Below are positions 23,472 to 35,390 of a stretch of DNA of 64,000 bases, piece by piece. Positions within the stretch are counted from its first letter, which is position 1, and each line of letters starts with the position of its first letter. Under the pieces are notes generated by a model that was not told the origin of the DNA, made no database searches, and was given only the letters and a program-made list of their open reading frames with translations. Origin of the DNA: Plotosus lineatus (taxonomy: Eukaryota > Chordata > Actinopteri > Siluriformes > Plotosidae); the NCBI GenBank assembly GCA_024760905.1, contig CM045735.1, positions 30,042,249 to 30,106,248 on the forward strand. Direction: 5' to 3'. Position numbers and translations under genes: made by a program.

Positions 23472-24080
23472 CTGTATTTTTGGACCATAAGGCGCACTCA
23501 AAAGTCCTCAAAAAATTTGCAGTGCACCTTATAATACGGTGTGCTTTATGTGTGGCATGATTAACCAAAGAACTCCAACCTAGATATCAACAGTCAACAG
23601 ATCGTAAGTTAAACAGTGTCAACAGATCGTAAGTTAAAGGGATCCAGGCTTTATGTCCAAATACTGGCATTACTGCTATCGTAGTCAGGTGACTCACCGA
23701 GTAATATGTGAGTGCTTTTTCCACCTAATCTCACTCTCTACCCTCAGGACGCTCAGCTGGCCTAATCAGAGTCTCACATTCATCACTGGTACAAAGCACT
23801 GTTACAGGTGTCCTCCTGAGACCTCAGATTAACTTTCTTGAATTTAAAGTTACACTGATACAGCTCCTTAAGAGTAATGACCTCCGTTCTGTAATGAACA
23901 CAAGACTCACACTGCCAATGGGTGCCATCATGTTTATTACTGTGAATGCATCATCTCTATTGTGAGAGTTGAATCAAGTTTGACTTATCTGACTTTTGTT
24001 TCGCTAATGAGCCTTCAGAAGCAGTTCAATCAGCATTAATTGATGTTGCGCCTTATAGTCTGGCGCGCCTTATATGCGAA
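23472..24080. mobile_element. MITE family D (gactataaggcgc type)
   Basis: Begins ctgtatttttggaccataag and ends with gcgccttatagtctggcgcg: inverted GGCGC-rich ends of a widespread fish MITE class. It starts at the base after family C copy 2. No coding sequence. Superfamily not assigned. Confidence 0.6.
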
Positions 24081-24420
24081 CAGGGGGGTGGACAGAGTGC
24101 GAGCATGTGGAATGGGAGCACACATAGAGCGCGAGAGGTGTGGAATGGGAGCACGCATTGAACGGGAGCGCGTGGAGAGTACAAGCGTGTGGAACGGAGA
24201 CTAGAACGTGTAAAAACAATGTTCAGTCTTATGGTGTACGCAGTGTGACAGTGTGTGTGTGCGCAAACGTCAGTGTGAAGAAATTTAAATGTGTAAAATC
24301 TAAATATCTAAAATGTTAGTCTTTAAAACGAGCACGGAAAATTTAAGACGTGTATATAGACTAAGGTGTGTGTGTGTGTGTGTGTAGCCCCGCCCTCCAT
24401 TAAAAGCTCCACTGTTTCTT
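24081..24420. other. Imperfect GA/GC-rich repeats and (GT)n
   Basis: 24085-24200 holds loose repeats of gtggaatgggagcac. A (GT)n run of about 11 units sits near 24365-24388. No gene seen. Confidence 0.5.
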
Positions 24421-24536
24421 TCCTCCCCACCCGCGCGCTTAATTTATTTCACTCACACTGAACACATTTCCAGCCTTTTAATTATAAACTCCGGATTATC
24501 CAGTTAAAATATTTGCGCAAACACCGTTGAACTCAC

Positions 24537-24860
24537 CTCCGCTGCCTCTTCACACACACACTGTAGATGGTTATTGGTTGCAAGGCTTGGTTGTGAAGTT
24601 GGGATCCAGCCCTCGATGTCCCGGCCCCGGACTCCTCCTCACCCCGAGTGCCGAGGTTGCGCTGTATGCGGCCCGTTCGGAACCTGCCCCCAAATTACAT
24701 GTCCAAACTATTTCTAAAGTGCACCGTTCGTCGCTCGTCTTCTTCTTCTCTTCTACCGGGATTCGTTTCGGTGCTCTCCGCCCCGTCAGGTGAATGAATC
24801 CCGCGTTTTACTCGCTGTATCCGGGCGCTGTCGTGCCGCCTCTCTTAATCCGCCATGTTG
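24537..24860 (-). promoter_or_regulatory. Putative promoter and non-coding first exon of a leftward gene
   Basis: GC- and CpG-rich block in an otherwise AT-rich window. On the minus strand a YY1-like motif (caacatggcgg, 24850-24860) is followed by about 320 nt ending cagcggag, then the strong donor gtgagt at 24536-24531. This arrangement fits a housekeeping promoter with a 5'-UTR exon. The ATG in the motif reads only three codons before a stop. The gene itself is not identified. Confidence 0.45.
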
Positions 24861-25060
24861 CGCCGAGCCGACAGGAATGGGAAAGCAGTGGATTTTCCCA
24901 GTGGCAAACCCCGCCTCCTTCCCAGTACAGGCCACGCCCACTGAATGCCCATTCTTTTTTTGGGGGGCTCGTCTCTGTGCATTACATCGAGCACGCCCCC
25001 ATATCGTTCACAGGTGTCTTGCGCCCCCTTGCGATGGCACCGCGCCTTGCATTAAATATG
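24861..25060. promoter_or_regulatory. GC-rich upstream flank of the putative promoter
   Basis: Contains ccccgcctcc, ccacgccca and cacgccccc elements resembling Sp/KLF sites, then returns to AT-rich sequence near 25070. Confidence 0.35.
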
Positions 25061-25282
25061 CTTACAGTCTGTCGTAAGATTAAATCAGTACCATAAATAT
25101 TGGCACACTGACAAAAAGTAGGGGTGTTTTAAATGTTTATCACTGTATATTTATACAAGTGATGTCATTCCAACACACGATGTAGACATAAATCCAAATC
25201 AAAATATGAAATCTGCACATTCAGCCCAAATATGTTATTCAATATTAGTGGTGTAAATAGTGATTTGCATATCTGCCTCACA

Positions 25283-25615
25283 GTGGTGGTCTAATGGTAT
25301 AGGGTACTGGATCGCTGATCCAAAGGTTGGGGGTTCGAGTCCCACTCTCCACAAGGTTGTCACTGTCGTCGTCCCCCCTCCCGTGCAGCTAACTGGGTTA
25401 TCAAAGGCCGGCCATGTCTCTTACTATCTATGGTGTGAGGCATGTAAAAAAACCATTGCTGACTTTTGTAAAGAGTAGGCTGCAAAGCCATCGGTGTGTT
25501 TCCGCCCTGCGATGGGTGTACTCTGCCCTTGCCCGAAGTTGGCTGAGATGGACACCAGCCTCCCCGTAACCCAAATTAGGATTAAGCGGTGACAGAAAAT
25601 GAACTGATAAACTGA
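25283..25615 (+). mobile_element. tRNA-SINE family S1 head with an alternative tail
   Basis: Complete tRNA-like head: A box tggtctaatgg and B box ggttcgagtcc. It shares the S1 body (ggccatgtctcttactatc, aaagagtaggctgcaaag) but ends in a different tail, gattaagcggtgacagaaaatg. It therefore joins the S1 head and body to another 3' end. Confidence 0.75.
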
Positions 25616-25753
25616 TATCTGCCTCATAGTAAGAAAGTTCTGGGTTCAAGTCCCAGGTTAAGGTATGGTGGAGTGGAGTGTGCATGTTCTCTCTGTGCTC
25701 GTATGAGTTTACTCCCATTCATTCATTCATTTCAGGGTTGCAAGATGCTCATC

Positions 25754-26020
25754 TCAACTGACTCTGTGTGAAGGCAGGGTACACCCTGAGCAACTCTCCA
25801 GGCTAATGCAGGGCCAATACACACAACCATTCACACTCACACACACACCTAGTGGAAATTCGGAAATGCCTGCTGTGCATCTTTTGGGATTGTGGGAGGA
25901 AACTGGAATTCCTGGAGAAAACTTTTGCAAATCTGGGAATCGAACCCAGGTCCTTCTTATTGTAAGGTGACATGCTAACCACTGCACGAGTGTACTCCCC
26001 CAGTCCAAAAACATGCAGAT
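25754..26020 (-). mobile_element. tRNA-derived SINE-like repeat
   Basis: On the minus strand: gtgcagtggttagcatg, then ggacctgggttcgattcccag (B box ggttcgattcc), followed by a body with tttcctcccacaatcccaaa. Classic tRNA-SINE arrangement, diverged. Confidence 0.65.
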
Positions 26021-26078
26021 CACCTTAAAGTAAGCACTGAATAGCTTATCAGACCATTGCTAAAACAATGCAGGGGCC

Positions 26079-26081
<3 letters not shown>

Positions 26082-26113
<32 letters not shown>
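26082..26113. repeat. (CA)n microsatellite
   Basis: CA run of about 15 units, immediately left of the LINE target duplication. Confidence 0.95.
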
Positions 26114-26115
<2 letters not shown>

Positions 26116-26202
26116 CCACTCACATTCACACTTCTTCTTCTTCTTTTTTTCCCTTTCGGCTGTTCCCTCAGGGGTCGCCACAGCAAACCATCCGCCTCCA
26201 TC

Positions 26203-27261
26203 TCACCCTATCCTCTGCATACTCTTCCTCTCTACTCCAACTACCTTCATGTCCTCCTTCACTACATCCATAAATCTTCTCTTTGGTCTGCCTCTCGTCC
26301 TTCTGCCTGGTAGTTCCAACCTCAGCATCCTACTACCAATATACTCACTATCCCTTCTCTGTACATGTCCAAACCATCTCAATCTAGCCTCTCTGACTTT
26401 GTCTCCAAAACCTCTTACAGCTGCTGTCCCTCTAATGTACTCATTACTGATCCTATCCATCCTCGTTACTCCCAAAGAGAACCTCAACATTTTCATCTCT
26501 GCTACCTCCAGCTCTGCCTCCTGTCTTTTCCCCAGAGCCACTGTCTCTAAACCATACAACATCGCTGGCCTCAACACCGTCTTGTACACTTTTCCCTTCA
26601 TTCTTGCCGATACCTTCCTATCACACATCACACCAGACACTTTTCTCCAACCATTCCAACCTGCCTGCACACGCTTCTTCACCTCTTTTCCATACTCTCC
26701 ATTGCTCTGGACTGTTGAGCCTAAGTACTTAAAATCCTCCACCTTCTTTATCTCTGCTCCCTGTAACATCACCGTTCCTGTTGGGTCCCTGTCTTTCACA
26801 CACATGTATTCTGTTTTACTGCGGCTAACCTTCATTCCTCTCCTTTCCAGGGCATACCTCCACCTCTCTAGATTTCCCTCCACTGGTTCTCTGCCCTCAC
26901 TACAGATCACAATGTCATCTGCAAACATCATAGTCCATGGAGATTCATGTCTAACCTCGTCTGTCAGCCTGTCCATCACCATAGCAAACAAGAAGGGGCT
27001 CAGAGCTGATCCTTGATGCAGTCCCACCTCCACCTTGAACTCTTTTGTCACACCGACAGCACACCTCACCACTGTCTTACAGCTCTCATACATGTCCTGC
27101 ACCACTCTAACATACTTCTCTGCCACTCCTGACTTCCTCGTGAAATACCACATTTCCTCTCTCGGCACCCGTTCATATGCTTTCTCCAGATCCACAAAGG
27201 AAAAATGCAGCTCCCTCTGGCCTTCTCTATAGTTCTCTATTAACATCCTCAAAGCAAACAC
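26203..27261 (-). pseudogene. LINE reverse transcriptase (RTE-like), partial
   Basis: Open for 352 residues. [14 protein letters not shown] near residues 22-35, [15 protein letters not shown] near 79-93, the catalytic box MFADDIVI near 111-118, then [30 protein letters not shown] and [14 protein letters not shown]. It would be the RT and C-terminal part of a LINE polyprotein. The N-terminus is broken by a frameshift near 27.28 kb; a further fragment continues to 27468 ([17 protein letters not shown]). It may be recently dead. Confidence 0.85.
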
Positions 27262-27282
27262 TGCATCTGTGGTGCTCTTTCT

Positions 27283-27877
27283 TCACATGAAACCAAACTG
27301 TTGTTCACAAATGCTGAACTCTGCCCTTAGTCCAGCTTCCACTATTCTTTCCCATAACTTAATCGTATGGTTCATCAACTTTATCCCTCTGTAGTTGCCA
27401 CAACTCTGTACATATCCTTTGTTCTTTAAAATGGGCACAAGCACACTTCTCCTCCATTCCTCCGGCATCTGCTCACTCTCTAGGAACCTTGTTGAATGTT
27501 CTTGTGAGAAAATCTACTGCTACCTCTCCTCGACACTTCCATACTTCCACCGGTATGTCATCAGCACCAACTGCCTTTCAACTCTTCATCCTCTTCAATG
27601 CCCTCCTCACTTCTCCCTTACTAATCTTTGCTACTTCCTAGTCCTCAACAGTCACCTCTTCTACTCTTTTTTTCTCTGTCATTTTCCTCATTCATCAGCT
27701 CTTCAAAGTACTCTTTCCATCTTCCCAGCACAGTTCTGTCATCAGTCAATACATTTCCCTCTCTGTCCTTTATCACTCTAACTTGCTGCACATCCTTCCC
27801 ATCTCTATTTCTATGCTGTGCCACACTGTATAAATCATTTTCTCCCTCCTTACTGTCCAACCTAGCATACAAGTCAT
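27283..27877 (-). pseudogene. LINE RT N-terminal part, frameshifted
   Basis: Fragments in two frames: [17 protein letters not shown] (27468-27283) and [18 protein letters not shown] near 27.7 kb. They continue the 26203-27261 frame upstream after frameshifts. The element stops at the target duplication. Confidence 0.75.
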
Positions 27878-28167
27878 AACCATTTACATTCACACCTACA
27901 TGCAATTTGGAACAATCAATTAGGTTAATTAGCAACCAAGTGTACACAGCATTCACTCAGGCTTGATTGAGAAAGGCTTCAGCCTCTGTGCGATCTGAAT
28001 AGGATTGAACACTTCTGCAAACGAGTGAGTGAGTGAACCGTGGTGTACATGTTTCCTCACAGTACAAAATATATGCAGCCCTTTGCTGAACCGCTTCAAC
28101 TTCGTCCCACAAGCCAAATCCAGCCCACCTTCTTATTTTATGCGGCCCACAATAGTTTTTTAAAGTA

Positions 28168-28661
28168 CAGGAATCCCCCGCTACTTCGCGCTTCAATTCA
28201 TGCAGCTTCAGTGCATCGCGGTTTAAAAAAAAATGCATTGAAATAAAAAAAAGAAGAAAATTATGGAAGAACAGGGGGGAAAGTTAAGGAAAATGCCACA
28301 AAACAAGGCCAATTATGCAAAAAACCCCAAACAAACAAAAACAGAAAACAACCCAAAATCCCCCATCAAAACTACTTACATTTTTATGTTAGGTGCGCAT
28401 CTGTGTTTGCACGTGCATCTGTGTGTGCGCATGCGTCTGTATGTGTGTGAATTTATATTTTATTTACATCTTATGCATTATTTTTAAATGTTTGTTACTA
28501 TAAGCATTTATAGCATTGAATATGTATTTATTGATATTATATACACATATATATAGTATGTATGTATACATCAGTCGGGGGGTGTTGATCCTACTTTGCT
28601 GAATTCGGCAGTTGCGGGGGAATCTCGGTCCCAATTAACCGCGGAAAGTGAGGGATCCCTG
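28168..28661. mobile_element. Family E MITE
   Basis: The left TIR is caggaatcccccgctacttc. The right end, reversed, is cagggatccctcactttccg. TA is on both sides. Interior shared with 16650-16941. Non-coding, pogo/Tigger-style ends. Confidence 0.75.
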
Positions 28662-28663
28662 TA

Positions 28664-29139
28664 TACGATAATCGTACATTCTTTGTATCAAACATTACCA
28701 CGAAACTTCATTCATCAGCCTTCCACTAGGGAGAAGCAGCCAATTGCAAGTACTGTAAACAGCTAGCCATTCATGACAAAGAACAAAACAAAACAAAAAA
28801 ATGTGTTAGCTTGTCATTGCTATGCATTTTTAGAAAAGATGTTTAGTGGTCATTTGGCCTTCTATTACTTTGAAAGTTTAGGCTAAATCACATGTAACCG
28901 ACGTCGCCACAAAATAGGGCAATACAGTATAATGCAACTTTCTTTTCCGGTTAGTTTTGAGTGTGGCTGGCCAGCAAAATGCGCGATCTCTTTGAAAAAT
29001 CTTCAAACACATGACCCTACATTGGCTATGTGTCATGTATTCTATTAAATCTGCACTTAAAACTTACTGTAAATAAAATTAATCCAGGTACTTTCTTTCT
29101 TTCTTTCTGACTTTTTACACTTTTTCTCTATTTTACATG
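28664..29139. other. Unassigned sequence
   Basis: No gene recognised; short CTTT repeats at 29093-29108. Confidence 0.5.
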
Positions 29140-29153
29140 TAGTCTCCATTTGT

Positions 29154-29457
29154 GGGGTTGGTCGTGTAGTGGTTAGGGTGCTGCGCTCATGATTGGGAGG
29201 TTGTGAGTTTGAATCCCACTGAGACCCTCCACTAAGACCCCTGGGCAAGGTCTCAACCACAAGTGTGCCTCTGTTCACCCAGCAGTATAAATGGGTACCA
29301 GTAAAAATATACTGGGAAGGTAACCTGTGATGGCCTAGCGTCCCATCCAGGAGGAGATGAGCTCCTGGTCGCTTCACGCTACAGAAACCGGGGATAAGCA
29401 CCGGCCTGATGAGCCACTAGGCTCGGGTGTAAAAACCCAACAGACTTTACCTTTACC
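29154..29457 (+). mobile_element. tRNA-SINE family S2, copy 2, 14-bp TSD
   Basis: Same head, body and ctttacc tail as 19945-20242 with few differences. Flanked by perfect 14-bp repeats 29140-29153 and 29458-29471 (tagtctccatttgt). Confidence 0.9.
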
Positions 29458-29471
29458 TAGTCTCCATTTGT

Positions 29472-30010
29472 TCGTCTTAAATCCAAATGGTTTGGTTGAA
29501 TTAGTTGTGTATTTCAGTATGAGCTGCTCAGTTTTGGTTTATGGGACAGTCGCTATTTCAGCCTGCATTATTTGGACGTGTGTGAGACATTGCAGTGCAA
29601 AGCTGTGTCTCACTCCATGTTGAACCGGAGAATAATTACCTGTTAGAGCTTTCTATTTATTAAACCTGGGGATTCATTATTTGTTTTGGACACACATAAT
29701 TGACTAGATCAGTTTTCGACTCATGCTGATAAGGAAAATCTAGCTTCACATCAGAGGAAAAACTTTGTGGGAAATCCAAATTTAACTAGTTAATTAAGGC
29801 AAAAGTAAATAAAAAAATACAGCAGATTACTGCACAGCCGATATTTATTTCCCATATGTCGAATGTAATACAGCCCAAATAATCATATCCGAGAGCAAAA
29901 GGAACAGGTCTGATATGCGGTTCCTCTGTCTGTTATGAAAATCAGTTTCAGCAATTTATACAGACGCTGGGACCACAATTTATATTTATATGTATTATTA
30001 TATTTTTATA

Positions 30011-30046
<36 letters not shown>

Positions 30047-32960
30047 TGGCAGGAGGAGTGTTACATGTCAATTTCTTGGGTTTTGCTTTGTAAAAAAAAA
30101 GGGGGGGGGGGCAGAATCACATGACCTGTGCAGCTTGACCTGCATGAAAAAGAACAACAAAACCCAAACTGCTTCCTCATATTCACACCAAATTTTAAGC
30201 ATTAAAACTTTTTCCAAGACCATGTTTATGGACAATTTACCTCAAATTCAACCGACTATCTCTGAAAATATACTCGATTACACTCGAACTGGAAATAGGC
30301 TGAAATTCGTTTGCACATTTGGCCATGATTGCTAATATGCAAGCAAGACTTTAGTGATGTGGCCCTCAGTGAAAATTACAGTAATTTGACATGTCTGGTT
30401 CATTCTACCTGGGTGAGCAGGATACACCCTTAACAGCTCACCAGGCAACTGCAGGGCCAACACTCAGACCTAGGGGCAAATTGGAACAGCCATGTAGCCT
30501 AATGTGCATGTGTTTGGGCTGTGGGAAGAAACTGGAGTAATCAGAGGAAACATGTAAATTCCAAACAGAACTGAACTCGCTGGGAACGTTTAGCTTTGAG
30601 GTGGGCATGCTAAACACTAGGCTATTGTGCTGCCCTAATAGAAAGTATGAATTTAAAATAAATATAGACATTGTGACACTGTAAGTGATAACAATAATCA
30701 TAACAAAAATGAGTTGAATCATAAATGTATTTGTTTATTGATACATTCATAGAATTTACAAGCAAATCAATAATAAATAGTTCAAGTTCACACTATTTCC
30801 TGGCATGCAGTTCAGGCTCTGAGATTATGAATAATTAAAGTGGGTCCACAACTGACTTGATCCAAACTACATAAATCCTTGCTGCTTTTATAAGGACTGA
30901 GACAAGAAGGTGGAAGAGCTCATGAAGAGTCTCATCAGGACACTGGCAATATGATTAGAAGAGCAGTGCAGCTGATTGGTTAATATCGATGCAGACATCA
31001 AGCTGCAGCATTTGAGTAAGTTACAACGTACGGTTTTTACCTGAATGTAACTTCATGTTTTTTTTACTTACTGTAACCTGCATAAGTTTGTAAATATTCT
31101 CATGAGGAAATAAATCAGTTTAGTTCTTCATCTTAACAAGCTTGCAATGTTTGGGGATAATTTAAAATAGGAAGCCTAAATTCTCAACAATAAACATTTA
31201 TGAGAGCACTTTACTCCTTAACACGTTCAACAGGGATGTTATTCTGTATTTTTTACGCAATCATCTTTTTGGGAAATGAGTAGCATCACTGCAATCTACT
31301 CAACCACACTGGTAGTGACACTGATGATGATGAAGATGACAATGCCGATGCCGAAGAACACTCAGGCAGAAAGATTGGAAATAACTGCTCGCGTGAACTC
31401 ATCACTCGAAGCATATCCTCCTAAATCTGCTGTGCGTACCTGTACCAAAAAAATAACCCATTATTTTACACATACACGCATAGAGGAGACGATTCGAATA
31501 ATATCTGTTAACATGCTTTCCGATTTCCTCCTAAAAACACAGCGGTAGCTGGATGAGAAGTGTGTCAATGTGGGTGTTTTCAAAATAAACATATTTTTTG
31601 CCTTGTTTCTTAGCTGACTCCTCTACAACCCTGAAAATGAACGAATAAATGGAGAAATTGTCCAAAAACATAAGCTAGGCATTTATTAATGTTTTTAGTA
31701 GTCAGTTTAACCCAGTAATGGCCAGAAAACACACAGAACCAGGCTCAAAGTCAATATGTTTTGAACAACGTCTACACGTTTTTGTCTAGATGCAGATGGG
31801 TTTTCTCTCCTGAGCCTTGGTCTCGCAGTTTCTTCCCCATGTCATCAGAGGCAGGTTTTCTTTGCCACCATCACCACAGTCGTGTTCATAAGGCATGTTA
31901 CAGATTTTTTGAGAAGTATGTAAAATCCTAACTTGAAATTTGTTACCAAATTTGTTTACTGTGTAAAGCTGCTGTAGAAATGAATCTGAACTGAATAAAA
32001 TTGTTACCTCAGTAGCGGACTCATCGTTTTAAAACTTTAACCACAAAGTAAAATTTCTGATCCTGATACTCCCTAACAGAATTATCAACCACACAATTGA
32101 CCAATCTCTCACATTGTCATCAAGAATCAGTTATCCCGTATTTCAGAGAGCCAAATCCCTAAAGTTTGAGGTCATCAAAGGTCACTCAACATCCATTCAA
32201 AAAAGGGCAACCATGAAATCTACATGGCCATATTTGTTTATGAAATTGTTCTCTTTACCTTTATTCACTTTCCTTTTCTCACAACACTTGATTGACATTG
32301 ACAAGCCAGCAAGCAATACATCCTGAGTCGAGAATAAATTAGCTCCACCTCGTGGGTGGATGATGAATTACATTTCATAGTAATAGTTTATGCAAACAAT
32401 GGAGAATAATCATATACTCGAAAAGCTGTATACTCCCTTCCCCCAAAAAAGCCTGTCCATAATTGCACTCTGAACTCATAGGCGAACACGACTAGACCAT
32501 ATTCAGTACATAAGCTTATCCATTTTGATGTAGACCACATAAAATGATCACAACTCAAAAATAATTTAATAAAGAGAAGAGAGATTTTTTGTTTTGCTTC
32601 ACTTCATACATCAGTTATAATGCAAAGGGAAGTCCATTGCATGCTGGGTACAAATGTTCTCACTCTTGGTGCGAGGCATGATGGGTATGGTTATGAGGCA
32701 GTTGTGTGGACTTGTGTGGACACGAGAACATAACTCCCTAGCACCAAATCAGCTGTTCCAAATTGCCCCAGATGTGAGTGTGAGTGGTTGTTTGTGTGCA
32801 TATTGGCCATTTGAGGGCTTACAAATTGTTCAGGTTATACCCCGCCTTCATAGGGTCAGCTGCAATGGACTCCACCTTCCTCACAACCTAAACCCAAGCT
32901 TTTTGCCAAATGAAAGAGACTGAGAGCAGATAATCTGCTATATCTAAAAAATTTGGATTT
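29472..32960. other. Mostly unassigned sequence between repeats
   Basis: No gene recognised. Contains (GT)n at 30013-30044, a diverged SINE-like piece at 30410-30640 (reverse, head-like aatagcctagtgtttagc), and at 31800-31985 a repeat with cttggtctcgcagtttcttc and gtaaagctgctgtagaaatg that resembles a common fish interspersed repeat. Confidence 0.4.
30013..30044. repeat. (GT)n microsatellite
   Basis: Uninterrupted GT run of about 16 units. Confidence 0.95.
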
Positions 32961-33286
32961 CAACCCCTGGCAAAAATTATGGAATCACCAGTCTCAGAGA
33001 ATGTTCATTTAATTGTTTAATTTTGCAAAAAAAAAAAAAAAAACAACACATCATAGATATGATACAAAACTAAACTAATTTAAAAGGGCAACTTTCTGGC
33101 TTTCAGAAACACAAATAAATCAAGGGAAAAAAATGTGGTAGCCAGTTGCAGTTACTTTTTTAGACCAATCAAGGGAATAAATTATGGAATCACCCAATTT
33201 TGAGGAAAGAATTATGGAATCACCCTGTACATTCCATTCTCAAACCTAACATTTGCATCAGATTAGATCTGCTGCAAAGTCTGCGG

Positions 33287-34166
33287 TTAAACAGGAGTTA
33301 TCACACCTTGGAGAGCTGTTGCACCAAGTGGACTTACATGAATCATGGCTCCAACACAAGAGATGCCAATTGAAACGAAGGAGCGGATTATCAAACTTCT
33401 TAAAGAAGGTAAATCATCACGCAACATTGCAAAAGATGTTGATGTTGGCCATGAAATTGATCTTGTGTGTCTTTCATCAAGGAATGTTTTCAGTTTTTGC
33501 TCTATGGCAAGATGCACTATAATCTTGAAAAATGATTTCATCATCCCCGACATTCTTTCAATTGATGGGATAAGAAAAGTGTCCAAAATTTCAACGTAAA
33601 CGTGTGCATTTATTGAAGATGTAATAACGGCCATTTTTTTTGCATGTTTTCTTCAGGCAGTCGTCTTTATAAATTTCATTGGAATGGCACCAAACAAACC
33701 TTGCTGCATCATCCCCTTGCCCTATGCAGATTCACAATTCATCAATGAATATGACTTTCATTCAGTCATCCACAGTCCACGATTGTTTTTCCATAGCTCA
33801 TTCTAACCTTGTTTTTTTCTGTTTAGGTATTAATGATGGGTTTCATTTAGCTTTTCTGTATGTAAATTCCATTTCCTGTAGGCGGTTTCTTACAGTTCAG
33901 TCACAGATGTTGACTCGTTTCGTCCCATTTGTTTTGCTGTATGTTTTCTGTTTTCAAGACATTGCTTTAAGTTTTCTGTCTTGACGCTTTGATGGTTTCC
34001 TTGGTCTACCGGTATGCTTGCCTTTAGCAACCTTCCAATGTTGTGTATACCTGGTCCAGATTTTAGACACTGCTGATTGTGAACAACCAACATCTTTTGC
34101 AACACTGTGTGATGATTTATCTTCTTTAAGAAGTTTGATAATCCTCTCCTTTGTTTCAGTTGACAT
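33287..34166 (-). pseudogene. Tc1-like transposase, broken and 3'-truncated
   Basis: Starts STETKERIIKLLKEDKSSHS and keeps the helix-turn-helix piece CSQSAVSKIWTRY, then GRPRKPSKRQ. Further frames lead to a strand with YVEILDTFLIPSIERMSG and FLDERHTRSISW near 33470. At that point the sequence switches to an inverted copy of its own 5' end. The catalytic Glu region is missing, so it cannot be active. Confidence 0.75.
33345..33460 (+). pseudogene. Inverted second copy of the transposase start
   Basis: Plus-strand reading PIETKERIIKLLKEGKSSRN then IAKDVDVG mirrors the minus-strand start at 34166. It breaks off where the central segment begins. Confidence 0.75.
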
Positions 34167-34735
34167 CTCTCATGTCAGTCCACTTGGTGTAACAGCTCTC
34201 CAAGGTGTAATCACGCCTGTTTAACTGCAGACTAACAAGCAGGTCTAATCTGACGCAGGTGTTAGTTTTGGGAATGGAAATTTACAGGATGATGCTAAAA
34301 AAAATTTCTTCAAAATTGGGTGATTCCATAATTTATTCCCCTGATTGGTCTAAAAAATAACTATTACTGACTACCACATTTCACCCCCTTGATTTATTTT
34401 AGTGTTTCTTAAAGCCAGAAAGTTGCCATTTGAAATGACTTTAGTGTTGTGTCATGTCTGTGGTGATCTTTTTTTATGCAAAATTAAACAACGGAATGAA
34501 CATCCTCTGAGTCTGGTGATTCCATAAATTCTGCCAGGGGTTGTAGTGCTGAAGGGGCTACAATTGTGGAAAGAGGGGATTGTGATTTTATAGCTTCGTT
34601 TACCCATCTTCCTGAAGCAATTTTTACACCGTTAAAAGAAGATTCAGCCAAGATGCCGATGATTTGCTCATAAACAGCCACATAAACATGCACTTATATA
34701 CAATAGTCTTTATTCCAGATTAGGTGCCCGCCCGC

Positions 34736-34753
34736 CGACCCCCCCCCCCCCTC
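34736..34753. repeat. Poly-C tract
   Basis: Homopolymer C run interrupted once, within a short C-rich stretch. Confidence 0.8.
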
Positions 34754-35390
34754 CCTATACAAGTCACTGAAGAAAATCAGTCTCATCATAAATAGTGAGT
34801 GATTTTTATGGTAATATGAAACATTTCTTAACTAAGCTCATAATGTTAAAAAAAAACAAAAAACAACTAATGAAATGATACAGGATTGACGATATATAGC
34901 ATCTTAAACCTTTTCCAATACTGTACAAAACTGCACTGTGGAGTTGGCAGGAGTTCCTGGCAGCTGCGTATCATGGAAATAGAGAAGAGAAATTGATTAC
35001 GAGCTCCACTGAAATGTTAATCTTGACCTATAAAGATGACTTTAAAATAGTTAATGAACAGAAACAAGCTCACAACCTTTTAGGAAATGTTCACTTCAAG
35101 CAGCCATTGGTAAGATGAGGAATACAGAGCTACAAACATGACAGTTTCATTGACATCACTGAGACATAATGTCCCTGTGTTGTATCCAACACTGAGAGGT
35201 CAGTCTAAAAGAGGTGATCCAACTAGGAATGAGATTATTTATATTAAAAAAAATAAGCATTTTTTTTTTGCGAATTTTGGAATTTGTGTCAAGATATTTC
35301 ACGACTCCACATGCAAGCAAATATTTTGCAGCTTAGATACGTACATGACGCAAAGAGATTTGTCAGTAATTTGGAATTAGTTTGTGAATG

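Larger units (their letters stand above)
26132..27877 (-). mobile_element. RTE-like LINE, 5'-truncated, with 18-bp TSD
   Basis: Non-LTR retrotransposon in reverse orientation. The flanks 26114-26131 and 27878-27895 are an 18-bp duplication with two mismatches. The 3' end (left) is the cgaaagggaaaaaaag-type tail also carried by S1 SINEs. The RT region is nearly open but the 5' half and endonuclease are missing. Confidence 0.85.
32961..34543 (-). mobile_element. Aberrant Tc1-like element with two inverted 5' ends
   Basis: Both ends carry caacccctggca...ttatggaatcaccag in inverted orientation. About 450 nt at each end match each other, including the transposase start in opposite directions (plus strand from 33345, minus strand from 34166). 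Only one central transposase segment lies between them. The normal 3' end, with the SPDLNPIEN region, is absent. Confidence 0.8.

Noticed and set aside
24527..25096. Plus-strand frames in the GC-rich block
   Set aside because: GC-rich sequence gives long frames by chance; the motif and donor evidence favours a non-coding minus-strand exon.
25283..25350. tRNA gene
   Set aside because: A and B boxes are present but the sequence continues into a SINE body shared with other copies; the cloverleaf is not well formed. The same applies at 19960, 29165, 44270, 51250.
26057..27016. Long plus-strand open frame of 319 codons
   Set aside because: Antisense of the LINE reverse transcriptase, with low-complexity Ser/Leu/Pro content; the minus strand carries the real RT motifs.
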